From assembly GCA_965140765.1 (NCBI GenBank), contig OZ223308.1:186001-250000 (forward strand): 64,000 bases of DNA, read 5' to 3'. A model generated the notes under the pieces. The model saw only the letters and a list, made by a program, of their open reading frames with translations. It was not told the origin of the DNA and did no database searches. Source of the DNA: Sunxiuqinia sp963678245 (GTDB lineage: Bacteria; Bacteroidota; Bacteroidia; Bacteroidales; Prolixibacteraceae). The translations under genes were made by a program, and so were the position numbers. Of the stretch, positions 45,953-54,281 are shown in pieces (within the stretch, counting starts at the first letter, position 1; every line of letters begins with the position of its first letter).

Positions 45953-46621
45953 ATGGCTGATTTTAATTACGAAGATCTTGGTCGGAAAGACTATAAAGTT
46001 TGCTGGGATTATCAGGAAGAAATCCTCGCCGAAGTTCAGGCTGACAAAAAAGCGAAAGATGCCCCAAGTGAAAAAAACCGCTTTTTATTGGTAGAACATC
46101 CGCATGTATACACGCTTGGGAAAAGTGGTGACGAGCACAACCTACTAATTCATGACGATTTCATGAAGAAGATTAATGCCACTTATTACAAAATTAACAG
46201 AGGAGGAGACATCACCTATCATGGCCCCGGGCAACTGGTTGGCTACCCTATTATTGACTTGGAATATTATAAAATAGGGGTTCGCGAATACATCGAAAAA
46301 ATGGAAGATGCCATTATTGCCACTTTAGCTCATTACAACCTTTCAGGAAGTCGGAAAGAAGGGGCAACAGGTGTTTGGCTGGACGCTGAAATTCCTGCCA
46401 AATCACGCAAGATTTGTGCGATTGGAGTTCGTGTTAGTCGATATGTAACCATGCACGGATTTGCCTTAAATGTAAATACGGACATGCGTTATTTCAGCTA
46501 CATCAACCCTTGTGGATTTATTACTTATGGTGTAACATCTCTTGAACGCGAGCTTGGCAAGAACATGGACATGAAAGAAGTAAAAGAGGTAATCAAAGAG
46601 AAGTTCAATTCGATTTATTAA
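45953..46621 (+). CDS. lipB: Octanoyltransferase
   Basis: A 222-residue enzyme that transfers octanoate from ACP to lipoyl domains. The motifs VEHPHVYTLGKSG, RGGDITYHGPGQLVGYPIIDL, the catalytic Lys in SRKICAIGVRVSRYVTMHGFALNV and the acyl-accepting Cys in NPCGFITYGVTS are all present. A TAATTTTG box at 45929-45936 may give it its own promoter in addition to lipA read-through. Confidence 0.95.
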   Translation: MADFNYEDLGRKDYKVCWDYQEEILAEVQADKKAKDAPSEKNRFLLVEHPHVYTLGKSGDEHNLLIHDDFMKKINATYYKINRGGDITYHGPGQLVGYPIIDLEYYKIGVREYIEKMEDAIIATLAHYNLSGSRKEGATGVWLDAEIPAKSRKICAIGVRVSRYVTMHGFALNVNTDMRYFSYINPCGFITYGVTSLERELGKNMDMKEVKEVIKEKFNSIY

Positions 46622-46694
46622 ATTTCTGGGCTCATCGCGATTTGAACTCGTGCGAATTCAAATTCTGAAATCAAAATTCAATTCCCTTGTTTAC

Positions 46695-47357
46695 ATGAAT
46701 ATTTTTGAAAAAAAGGAAGTCGCCCAGGAGTATGATTCCTATTACACAACCGAGCAGGGTGAAGAAATTGACGCTCTCGAAAAACAAGCCATTCAGGATT
46801 TAATAAACCCCATAATCCCTGGTAAGCTTTTGGAGATAGGTTGTGGAACTGGACACTGGACAGCTTTTTTCAGCCAACAGGGGTTTCAGGTTACAGCTGC
46901 GGACATCTCAGGCGCCATGCTGCAACAGATTCGGGCAAAATCGCTTCCGAATGTAAAACTATTAAATGCCGATGTTTTACAATTACCGTTTCCTGATGAT
47001 CATTTTGATCAAGTTGCGGTAATCACAGCATTGGAATTTTGCGGCGATATTCCTCAAGCCATATCCGAAATTAAACGTGTGCTAAAATCTGAAGGATGGT
47101 TAATCGCTGGATGCTTGAATGCTGACTCTTCCTTAGGTAAAATTAAAAATCATGATCCGGTATATAAACACGGGGATTTTATGAGTCAAACAATACTCAA
47201 AAAACAGCTTTCAAAAATTGGCTACCCTACAATCACTGAAAGTGTTTATCTTTCATCGGATTTGAAATTACTCGATCAGAGAAGCAGTCAAACAAAAGTG
47301 GCAGGTGTATTTTTGGCCGCTGTTGTTCAAAAGCAAAAACAATGCACATCACAGTAG
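46695..47357 (+). CDS. Class I SAM-dependent methyltransferase (UbiE/Methyltransf_11-like)
   Basis: A 220-residue protein from the ATG at 46695. A GTG 45 bases upstream is also in frame but makes an atypical N-terminus. Motif I is LLEIGCGTGHWTAFF, followed by VTAADISGAML, NADVLQLPFPDDHFD and ITALEFCGD. It could be a MenG-type quinone methyltransferase only by vague resemblance, and I do not assign that. It overlaps the next gene by 16 bases. Confidence 0.83.
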   Translation: MNIFEKKEVAQEYDSYYTTEQGEEIDALEKQAIQDLINPIIPGKLLEIGCGTGHWTAFFSQQGFQVTAADISGAMLQQIRAKSLPNVKLLNADVLQLPFPDDHFDQVAVITALEFCGDIPQAISEIKRVLKSEGWLIAGCLNADSSLGKIKNHDPVYKHGDFMSQTILKKQLSKIGYPTITESVYLSSDLKLLDQRSSQTKVAGVFLAAVVQKQKQCTSQ

Positions 47358-47587
47358 AAATAAGTTACTACCCGCTTGTGAGCAATTACGACCAACCGGT
47401 TTTTGAATTGGTAGAACTACTAAAAAAACATGAGCACCTATCAATTGCAGTGGGAACGATGAGTACACAGATTGGAGGAAACTACGATGTCGTGATGAAC
47501 GCTCTAAACAATTGTATGAAACAACTGATGCGAAAATATCCCTCGGTGTTTAATCTAAAAATTGCAAATGCCTGCGAGGTGAAGTAA
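47342..47587 (+). CDS. MTH1187/YkoF-like small protein
   Basis: An 81-residue protein of ferredoxin-like fold. The N-terminal ITVEISYYPLVSNYDQPVFELVELL and the SIAVGTMSTQIGG segment fit the MTH1187/YkoF-like family, some members of which bind thiamine or act on its precursors. It starts within the methyltransferase gene, 16 bases before its stop, which implies coupled translation. Ligand not known. Confidence 0.77.
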   Translation: MHITVEISYYPLVSNYDQPVFELVELLKKHEHLSIAVGTMSTQIGGNYDVVMNALNNCMKQLMRKYPSVFNLKIANACEVK

Positions 47588-47630
47588 CCTAGTGAAAAAA
47601 CATAAACGGACACTACTGAGGAAATTGCAT

Positions 47631-47655
47631 AAAAAAACCCGGTTAAAACCGGGTT
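47631..47655 (-). terminator. Terminator of the lpx operon
   Basis: A perfect 9-bp stem (47636-47644 with 47647-47655) is followed on the minus strand by T residues at 47637-47631, 25 bases after lpxA. Confidence 0.87.
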
Positions 47656-47679
47656 CTCCATATTCTATTAAAGTGAAAA

Positions 47680-48462
47680 TCAATCGGGGTAATAACCACG
47701 AATAATTCCACGTTTCGAGTCTTTTACGAATAACAGTATTTCATCACGTTCAGGAGTTGCCGACATTTCTGCTTCAATGATTTCGACAGCCTGTGCTGTG
47801 TTCAATCCTTTCTGATAAATATACCGATATATTTCCTGTATCTCCCGAATCTTTTCATTATTAAAAGTTCTTCTACGCAACCCAATCGAGTTAATTCCAA
47901 CATAGGAAAGAGGCTCACGTCCTGCTTTTATAAATGGAGGAACATCTTTACGCACCAATGATCCACCAGAGATCATTACATGCGAACCGATGTGACAAAA
48001 CTGATGAATACCAGACATTCCGCCAATAATTGCCCAATCGTCAACAATTACCTCACCGGCCAGAAGCGTGCTATTAACAATGATCACATTGTTTCCAACA
48101 ACACAATCATGTGCAATGTGAACATAGGCCATAATCAAGCAGTTACTTCCAACCACAGTTTTTCCTCTGGCTGCCGTTCCTCTGTTGATTGTTACACATT
48201 CCCGAATGGTTGTGTTATCTCCAATTTCTACTGTTGTATATTCGCCTTTAAACTTTAAATCCTGAGGAACAGCACCAATAACTGCACCGGGGAAAATTCG
48301 ACAATTCTTACCAATTCGGGTTCCAGGCATAATGGTTACATTAGAACCAATACGGGTACCTTCCCCAATAATGACATCCTTATCAATGGTAACAAATGGT
48401 TCAATCACCACGTTCTCAGCCACCTTTGATTCTGAATGCACGTAAGCTAATGGTTGTTTCAT
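47680..48462 (-). CDS. lpxA: UDP-N-acetylglucosamine acyltransferase
   Basis: A 260-residue trimeric left-handed beta-helix enzyme adding the first acyl chain of lipid A. Hexapeptide repeats run through residues 10-190 (for example EGTRIGSNVTIMPGTRIG). The catalytic His is expected in YVHIAHDCVVGN, and IHQFCHIGSHVMISG is typical of LpxA. It is the last gene of the operon after lpxC/fabZ. Confidence 0.95.
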   Translation of the reverse strand: MKQPLAYVHSESKVAENVVIEPFVTIDKDVIIGEGTRIGSNVTIMPGTRIGKNCRIFPGAVIGAVPQDLKFKGEYTTVEIGDNTTIRECVTINRGTAARGKTVVGSNCLIMAYVHIAHDCVVGNNVIIVNSTLLAGEVIVDDWAIIGGMSGIHQFCHIGSHVMISGGSLVRKDVPPFIKAGREPLSYVGINSIGLRRRTFNNEKIREIQEIYRYIYQKGLNTAQAVEIIEAEMSATPERDEILLFVKDSKRGIIRGYYPD

Positions 48463-48487
48463 GCTATAATTGTTTTCAATAATTTCT

Positions 48488-49876
48488 TCATGCCTTTACT
48501 ATCTGTGCCATAAAATCGCCTTCAGCAACAATCTTACTACCAATATATGTTGTTCCTTTCATGTTGGCAATTCCTCTTCTGATTGGCGAAACTAACTCAA
48601 CTTTGAATAGAAGTGTATCTCCCGGGACAACTTTCTGCCGAAATTTAACATTATCTACTCGAATGAAGTAAGTTGAGTACTTCTCTTTTTTATCGTGTAA
48701 AACGTACAAACCTCCACATTGAGCCATCGCCTCGATCAATAAAACTCCTGGCATTATTGGTTCGTCAGGGAAATGCCCCTGGAAAAAAGGTTCATTAGCC
48801 GTTACATTTTTGACTCCTACAATATAATTATCTTTAATCTCTACGATTTTGTCAACCAATAAAAAGGGGAACCGATGTGGCAAAAATGTTTTGATGTCGT
48901 TTACTGACATCAATGGTTTTTGCGAACAGTCGTATCGAGGAATTTCTTTCTCTGTATCAAATTTCCTAATTTCCTTTTTCAGTAGCTTGGCAAATTCGGT
49001 ATTCACTTTATGCCCGGGTTTTGTAGCAATAATACGGCCTTTAATTCGTCTTCCTGCCAAGCTCAAATCGCCAACAATATCCAGTAATTTATGGCGGGCA
49101 CATTCGTTCTCAAACTGAAGATCAAGATTATTTAAAATTCCTTGCTCTTTTTTAACTTCAACATGCTCGTGATTGAACAAATCAGCCAATCGGTTTAGTT
49201 CTTCCTGGCTTATGTCCTTATCCATTATCACGATCGCATTATCCAAATCGCCACCTTTCACCAAGTTATTCTGAAGAAGAAATTCCAATTCGCGAACAAA
49301 AACAAATGTACGGCATGCAGCAATTTCAGATTTAAAATCACTCATTTTTTCCAGTACCGCGAATTGATTATTCAACACACTGGAATTGAATGAAATCATC
49401 ACATTCAAATTATACTCTGAATCCGGAAGGGCAATTATTTCAGCTCCCGTTTCTGCATCTTTGTAAACGATCTTCTCCGTAATTTCAAAATACTCCCGTT
49501 CGGCATTTTGTTCTTCTACTCCGGTCTTTTCAATGGCCTCAACAAAAGGCTTCGAACTACCATCCAGAATAGGAACTTCCTCATTGTCAATTTCAATCAA
49601 CACATTATCCAGATCCATTCCTGTAAGTGCAGCCATTGCATGTTCAATGGTGCTCAAACGGGCATCTCCTTTCCCGATAACTGTTCCTCTCGAAGTATCA
49701 ATCACTAAGTTAGCATCAGCCTCCAAAGTGGGTTGATTTTCAAGATCTACGCGTTGAAATTTAATTCCATGGTTTTCAGGAGCTGGTTTGAAGGTCATAT
49801 TTACCTGCACTCCCGTATGTAATCCTTTGCCGCTCAATGAAAATTCGCGGGCTAAAGTGTTCTGCTTAATTGTCAT
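48488..49876 (-). CDS. lpxC/fabZ: LpxC-FabZ fusion: UDP-3-O-acyl-N-acetylglucosamine deacetylase / 3-hydroxyacyl-ACP dehydratase
   Basis: A fused 462-residue enzyme. The ATG at 49876 is chosen over a TTG 6 bases upstream. The LpxC half (about residues 1-300) has the zinc ligands in LSTIEHAMAAL and HKLLDIVGDLSLAG, with IDNEEVPILDGSS. The FabZ half (about 315-460) has LPHRFPFLLVDKI and the catalytic segment FFQGHFPDEPIMPGVLLIEAMAQ. The fusion is known from Bacteroidota and ties lipid A commitment to fatty-acid dehydration. It lies between lpxD and lpxA. Confidence 0.96.
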   Translation of the reverse strand: MTIKQNTLAREFSLSGKGLHTGVQVNMTFKPAPENHGIKFQRVDLENQPTLEADANLVIDTSRGTVIGKGDARLSTIEHAMAALTGMDLDNVLIEIDNEEVPILDGSSKPFVEAIEKTGVEEQNAEREYFEITEKIVYKDAETGAEIIALPDSEYNLNVMISFNSSVLNNQFAVLEKMSDFKSEIAACRTFVFVRELEFLLQNNLVKGGDLDNAIVIMDKDISQEELNRLADLFNHEHVEVKKEQGILNNLDLQFENECARHKLLDIVGDLSLAGRRIKGRIIATKPGHKVNTEFAKLLKKEIRKFDTEKEIPRYDCSQKPLMSVNDIKTFLPHRFPFLLVDKIVEIKDNYIVGVKNVTANEPFFQGHFPDEPIMPGVLLIEAMAQCGGLYVLHDKKEKYSTYFIRVDNVKFRQKVVPGDTLLFKVELVSPIRRGIANMKGTTYIGSKIVAEGDFMAQIVKA

Positions 49877-49897
49877 TCCCAAGTCGATTTCTTAAAC

Positions 49898-50944
49898 TTA
49901 ATCTTTGCCTAATTTCGATTTTAGTTCTTTTACTTCCTTTTGCAAATCATTAACCTGATCGCGCAATTGTGGAAGGCGCCTATAAACAACGTAGGTTTTT
50001 AAAGCTTTATCATGATCCATCGCCGGTGCACCAAGGACTGTCCGATCGGATTTAATATCATTAGAAACACCTGCCATAGCTCCTATTTTCACATTATCTC
50101 CAATGGTTAAATGTCCTGCAATTCCGACCTGACCTCCAAACATGCAATTTTTTCCAATTTTCGTTGAGCCTGCGATTCCTACAAGTGCTGCGATTACTGT
50201 ATTTTCACCAATTTCACAATTATGAGCCACCTGAATCAGGTTATCCAACTTGGTGCCTTGCCGAATAATGGTTGAGCCCATCGTTGAACAATCAATTGTT
50301 GTGTTTGCTCCAACCTCAACATCATCTTCTAAAATCACATTCCCTACCTGCGGGATTTTTTTGTAAGTTCCATCAGGTGTTGGTGCAAAACCAAATCCAT
50401 CGGATCCGATTACAGCTCCGGCATGAATAATACAATTGTTGCCAATTACAGATCCATCGTAGATTTTAGCTCCTGCATAAATAATGGTATTGTTTCCAAC
50501 GGTAACATCAGAACCAATATACACTTGCGGGTAAATTTTTACGTTGTTTCCGAGTGTGGAGTTCTTTCCCAAGTACGCAAATGCTCCGAAGAAAATATCC
50601 TCTCCAACCTTCGAAGAATCATCCATAAATGAAGGCTGTTCAACACCTGTTTTCATCTTCTTAGCTTGTTCGTATAAATCAAGCAAAGAGGCAAATGCCT
50701 GGTAAGGATCGTCCACTCGAATAAGTGTTGTCTTAACTTCTTGTTCAGGCTTGAAACTGGTATTAACCAGAACAATAGAAGCCTTGGTTTCGTATATGTA
50801 ACGTTCATATTTCGGATTTGCCAAAAAAGCTAGTGTTCCCGCTTTTCCATCCTCAATTTTCGAAACATTGTTTACGCTAACATTCTCATCACCTTCAATC
50901 GTTCCGTTCAGAAACTCAGCAATGTTTTGTGCTTTAAATTCCAT
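49898..50944 (-). CDS. lpxD: UDP-3-O-acylglucosamine N-acyltransferase
   Basis: A 348-residue enzyme adding the second acyl chain in lipid A synthesis. An N-terminal uridine-binding domain (about residues 1-100) is followed by hexapeptide repeats. The catalytic His is expected in IQVAHNCEIGENTVIAA, preceded by GSDGFGFAPTPDGTYKKIPQ. A C-terminal helical tail ends it. Genes on either side belong to the same operon. Confidence 0.96.
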   Translation of the reverse strand: MEFKAQNIAEFLNGTIEGDENVSVNNVSKIEDGKAGTLAFLANPKYERYIYETKASIVLVNTSFKPEQEVKTTLIRVDDPYQAFASLLDLYEQAKKMKTGVEQPSFMDDSSKVGEDIFFGAFAYLGKNSTLGNNVKIYPQVYIGSDVTVGNNTIIYAGAKIYDGSVIGNNCIIHAGAVIGSDGFGFAPTPDGTYKKIPQVGNVILEDDVEVGANTTIDCSTMGSTIIRQGTKLDNLIQVAHNCEIGENTVIAALVGIAGSTKIGKNCMFGGQVGIAGHLTIGDNVKIGAMAGVSNDIKSDRTVLGAPAMDHDKALKTYVVYRRLPQLRDQVNDLQKEVKELKSKLGKD

Positions 50945-50981
50945 AATTTATTTCTTGCAGCGGTGCAAAAATAGGTTTAAA

Positions 50982-52232
50982 TTAATTAATGTCCAATTCT
51001 TTCGGATAACAGACAAAATATTTGCGAACCATGTGCGACAAAGTTGATAAATTGATATCTGACGCCTCGTTTATTTCCTTCACTTTCCCGCTCTTCATTA
51101 AAATATTAATCTTGTCACCCTCTGAAGCATAAACACTATTGGTAATCGAGTCATGAATAAGGAAATAATCTAATTCATCGTCAGCCACACCCCATCGCTG
51201 TTGAATCTGACTTTTAATCTTCTCAATCTTTTCAGGAGCAAAAGGCGAATTTTTAATTTTTATGCGAAAAAGTTTACGGTTGATGACTGCACCCGCCAAA
51301 TAGGCCAGTATTTTATCCTCGTGATTTTGCCACTGTTTCATGGCCGAAATCAAATCACTATCATCCAATTCGACGAAAAGTTCTAGTAGATTTTTCTTCT
51401 CATCAACCGATTGATTTACAAAACAGTCAATAGTAACCCGCTTTTCCAAAAATACTTTTAGCCCCGGCGTAGCAAACAAATCGTGTCCGCCCATCACCAA
51501 CTCTTTTGCACGCTGAAGTACTTTCACCAGCATATGCTCGGCCGATAAAACCGTTTTATGCAAGTAAACCTGCCAATACATTAATCTTCGTGCAATCAGA
51601 AATTTTTCTATCGAATAAATTCCTTTGTACTCCACCACCAAACTGTCGTTGCGCACATTCAGCATTTTAATAATGCGATCTGAGCCAATGACTCCCTCAG
51701 TTACACCTGAGAAAAAGCTATCTCGTCTCAAATAGTCTAACCGATCCATATCCAATTGACTGGCTACCAACTGGTGTAAAAACTTCTTTTCGTATTCGTT
51801 TTTAAATATTCGAATAGCCAGATCTAATCTCCCGCCAAACTGCCGATTTAACTCTTCCATCATCAAAAGTGAGATCATCTCATGAGAAATTCCATCAACC
51901 AATGAATGTTCCAGTGCATGAGAAAATGGTCCATGCCCTATATCGTGCAACAAAATAGCACAGCTTACCGCCTCGGCTTCCTCTTCTGCAATGTCCACTC
52001 TTTTCATTTGAAGACTGGAAATCGCCAGTTGCATCAAATAATAAGCACCAACGGCATGCTCGAAACGAGTGTGATTAACTCCCGGAAAAACAATATTGGA
52101 AAGTCCGAGCTGCTTAATTCGACGCAACCTCTGTAGATATGGATGCTCAATGAGATCGTAGATGAACTCTGATTGAATGGTGATGAACCCAAAAACCGGG
52201 TCATTGATAATCTTTCTCTTATTTGTTTTCAA
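50982..52232 (-). CDS. HD-domain phosphohydrolase (dNTPase-like)
   Basis: A 416-residue protein. The HD motif is HDIGHGPFSHALEHS (about residues 93-107), with the first His in TRFEHAVGAYYLM and a late Asp in QLDMDRLDYLRRDSFFSG. These match deoxynucleoside triphosphohydrolase-like HD proteins related to SAMHD1. The start appears to be TTG at 52232, since a stop lies two codons upstream and no ATG is near. It leads the operon with lpxD. The co-location with lipid A genes recurs in Bacteroidota, though no functional tie is established. Confidence 0.87.
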   Translation of the reverse strand: MKTNKRKIINDPVFGFITIQSEFIYDLIEHPYLQRLRRIKQLGLSNIVFPGVNHTRFEHAVGAYYLMQLAISSLQMKRVDIAEEEAEAVSCAILLHDIGHGPFSHALEHSLVDGISHEMISLLMMEELNRQFGGRLDLAIRIFKNEYEKKFLHQLVASQLDMDRLDYLRRDSFFSGVTEGVIGSDRIIKMLNVRNDSLVVEYKGIYSIEKFLIARRLMYWQVYLHKTVLSAEHMLVKVLQRAKELVMGGHDLFATPGLKVFLEKRVTIDCFVNQSVDEKKNLLELFVELDDSDLISAMKQWQNHEDKILAYLAGAVINRKLFRIKIKNSPFAPEKIEKIKSQIQQRWGVADDELDYFLIHDSITNSVYASEGDKINILMKSGKVKEINEASDINLSTLSHMVRKYFVCYPKELDIN

Positions 52233-52266
52233 TAGCTATCGGCTGTTTTATTTGAATATGCGACGG

Positions 52267-52298
52267 CAAAAATAAGAAACTTTTTTGGTCTCTCTCAA
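52267..52298 (-). promoter_or_regulatory. Promoter of the HD-lpxD-lpxC/fabZ-lpxA operon
   Basis: On the minus strand TTG (52296-52298) and TATTTTTG (52267-52274) are 21 bases apart, and the start codon follows 34 bases after the box. Confidence 0.72.
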
Positions 52299-52360
52299 TT
52301 AACAAACACTCAGCTATTTTCATAATGTGCGTAAATACTGATGATCATTAACTTTCACAT

Positions 52361-52391
52361 TTTGAGTTTTCGATTCCTTTTGCTAATTTTG
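52361..52391 (+). promoter_or_regulatory. Promoter of rimP-nusA-infB
   Basis: TTTG (52361-52364) and TAATTTTG (52384-52391) are 19 bases apart. The rimP start is 70 bases after the box, leaving room for a leader. Confidence 0.75.
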
Positions 52392-52421
52392 CGCTGACAA
52401 TTGGAAGATCAATACCGTTTG

Positions 52422-52446
52422 CAGGGGACCCAAAGTCCCCTGTTTT
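52422..52446 (+). promoter_or_regulatory. Leader hairpin upstream of rimP
   Basis: CAGGGGAC pairs perfectly with GTCCCCTG (52422-52429 with 52435-52442) around a CCAAA loop, then TTTT. It lies in the transcribed leader about 25 bases after the expected start, 15 bases before rimP. A weak attenuator or an RNA-binding site. Confidence 0.75.
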
Positions 52447-52461
52447 AGTTACTTAAAATTT

Positions 52462-52923
52462 ATGATCGACAAAAGTAGAATCGCCCAACTGATTGAAGAC
52501 GAACTAACTGAAGACCAGTTCATCGTTGAAATTGACGTTACTCCTAGTAACCAGATACAGGTTACATTGGATGGTGAAAATGGGATTACAATTGACCATT
52601 GTGTTCAAATTAGTCGGCTGGTTGAAGGAAGTCTGGATCGGGAGGAAGAAGATTTTGAACTGCAGGTTTCTTCTTCAGGACTTGGACAACCTTTAAAGAC
52701 TCAACGTCAGTTTGTGAAAAACTTGAACCAGGAAATGGAAGTGGTGCTTACAACCGGGGAGAAACTTGAAGGCATTCTAAAAACCGTTGACCAGAATGGA
52801 TTTGAATTGGAATCGACCAAACGTGAGCGAATTGAGGGCCATAAAAAAAAGCAACTTATTACCCGAGTTCATCGTATAGCGTTTGACGAAGCGAAAACAG
52901 TTAAAAACATAATAAAATTCTAA
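52462..52923 (+). CDS. rimP: Ribosome maturation factor RimP
   Basis: A 153-residue protein for 30S subunit maturation. It has the two-domain RimP arrangement: an N-terminal alpha/beta part ending with the motif EEDFELQVSSSGLGQPL and a C-terminal small beta barrel. It is the first gene of the conserved rimP-nusA-infB group, with nusA 12 bases downstream. Confidence 0.94.
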   Translation: MIDKSRIAQLIEDELTEDQFIVEIDVTPSNQIQVTLDGENGITIDHCVQISRLVEGSLDREEEDFELQVSSSGLGQPLKTQRQFVKNLNQEMEVVLTTGEKLEGILKTVDQNGFELESTKRERIEGHKKKQLITRVHRIAFDEAKTVKNIIKF

Positions 52924-52935
52924 ATCGAGGGCAAG

Positions 52936-54171
52936 ATGGATACAATTAATCTTATCGATACCTTTTCTGAATTTAAAGACCTGAAAAACATTGATCGGGT
53001 CACGATGATGAGTGTTCTTGAAGACGTGTTCCGCAATGTTTTGGAAAAAGCATACGGAACCGACGAGAACTTCGACATCATTATAAATATCGACAAGGGC
53101 GACTTTGAAATTTGGCGCAACCGTGAGGTTGTTGAAGATAGTGCAATTGAAGATCCAAATCTTCAGATTACACTTACCGAAGCCAAAAAAATTGACACAG
53201 ACTACGAAGTTGGTGAAGAAGTAACCGACGAAGTAAAATTGCACGATTTTGGAAGAAGGGCAATTCTGAATTTGCGTCAAAACCTAGCCAGTAGAATTCT
53301 GGAGTTGGAAAAAGACCACATCTACGGGAAATACAAAAGTAAGATTGGCGACATTGTAACCGGTGAAGTTTATCAGGTTTGGAAAAAAGAAATTCTTGTT
53401 TTAGATGATGAAGGCAACGAGCTGATTCTTCCAAAAACAGAACAAATTCCATCTGACTACTTTCGAAAAGGAGATAATTTAAGGGCTGTAGTTTATAAAG
53501 TTGAATTAAAAAACAACAATCCACTAATTATTTTATCCCGAACATCTCCGGTATTCTTGGAGCGCTTATTTGAGTTGGAAGTTCCTGAGATTTTTGATGG
53601 TTTGATAACGATCAAAAAGATTGTTCGTGTTCCGGGCGAACGTGCGAAAGTGGCTGTTGAGTCATACGACGAACGTGTTGATCCGGTAGGAGCCTGTGTT
53701 GGAATGAAAGGATCTCGTATTCACGGCATTGTCCGCGAACTTAAAAATGAAAATATTGACGTGATCAACTATTCAACCAACGTTCAGTTGTTCATCCAAA
53801 GATCACTGAACCCAGCTAAAATTTCTTCGATCAAGTTAAATGATGAAGACAAACGCGCCGACGTATACCTGAAACCAGAAGAAGTTTCGCTGGCTATTGG
53901 TAAAGGTGGTTTAAATATTCGTTTAGCGAGCCAGCTAACCGGTTACGAAATTGACGTATACCGTGAAATGGCGACCGATGACGAAGATGTCAACCTGGAT
54001 GAGTTTTCGGATGAGATTGAAGGTTGGATTTTGGATCAGCTAAAATCAATTGGGTGCGATACGGCTAAAAATGTATTGGGATTAACCCGTGCAGATTTGA
54101 TCAAACGTACCGATCTGGAAGAAGAGACAATTGATCATGTGTTAAAGATTTTACGCTCTGAATTTGAGTAA
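52936..54171 (+). CDS. nusA: Transcription termination/antitermination factor NusA
   Basis: A 411-residue RNA polymerase-associated factor. The N-terminal domain (about 1-130) is followed by an S1 domain (IGDIVTGEVYQVWKKEILV), KH domains with VGACVGMKGSRIHGIVREL and VSLAIGKGGLNIRLASQLTG, and a short C-terminal HhH-like tail (IGCDTAKNVLGLTRADL). It lacks the two acidic repeats of E. coli NusA, as is usual outside Proteobacteria. Confidence 0.95.
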   Translation: MDTINLIDTFSEFKDLKNIDRVTMMSVLEDVFRNVLEKAYGTDENFDIIINIDKGDFEIWRNREVVEDSAIEDPNLQITLTEAKKIDTDYEVGEEVTDEVKLHDFGRRAILNLRQNLASRILELEKDHIYGKYKSKIGDIVTGEVYQVWKKEILVLDDEGNELILPKTEQIPSDYFRKGDNLRAVVYKVELKNNNPLIILSRTSPVFLERLFELEVPEIFDGLITIKKIVRVPGERAKVAVESYDERVDPVGACVGMKGSRIHGIVRELKNENIDVINYSTNVQLFIQRSLNPAKISSIKLNDEDKRADVYLKPEEVSLAIGKGGLNIRLASQLTGYEIDVYREMATDDEDVNLDEFSDEIEGWILDQLKSIGCDTAKNVLGLTRADLIKRTDLEEETIDHVLKILRSEFE

Positions 54172-54281
54172 TTAGAAACAAATAACATCAAACTATTGGG
54201 ATTTAAATAAATTGGATTTAAAATTGCATAGTTTTTGGGCGTAAAAACTTCAAAAAAGATATAAAAATAGATAGGGATTAT

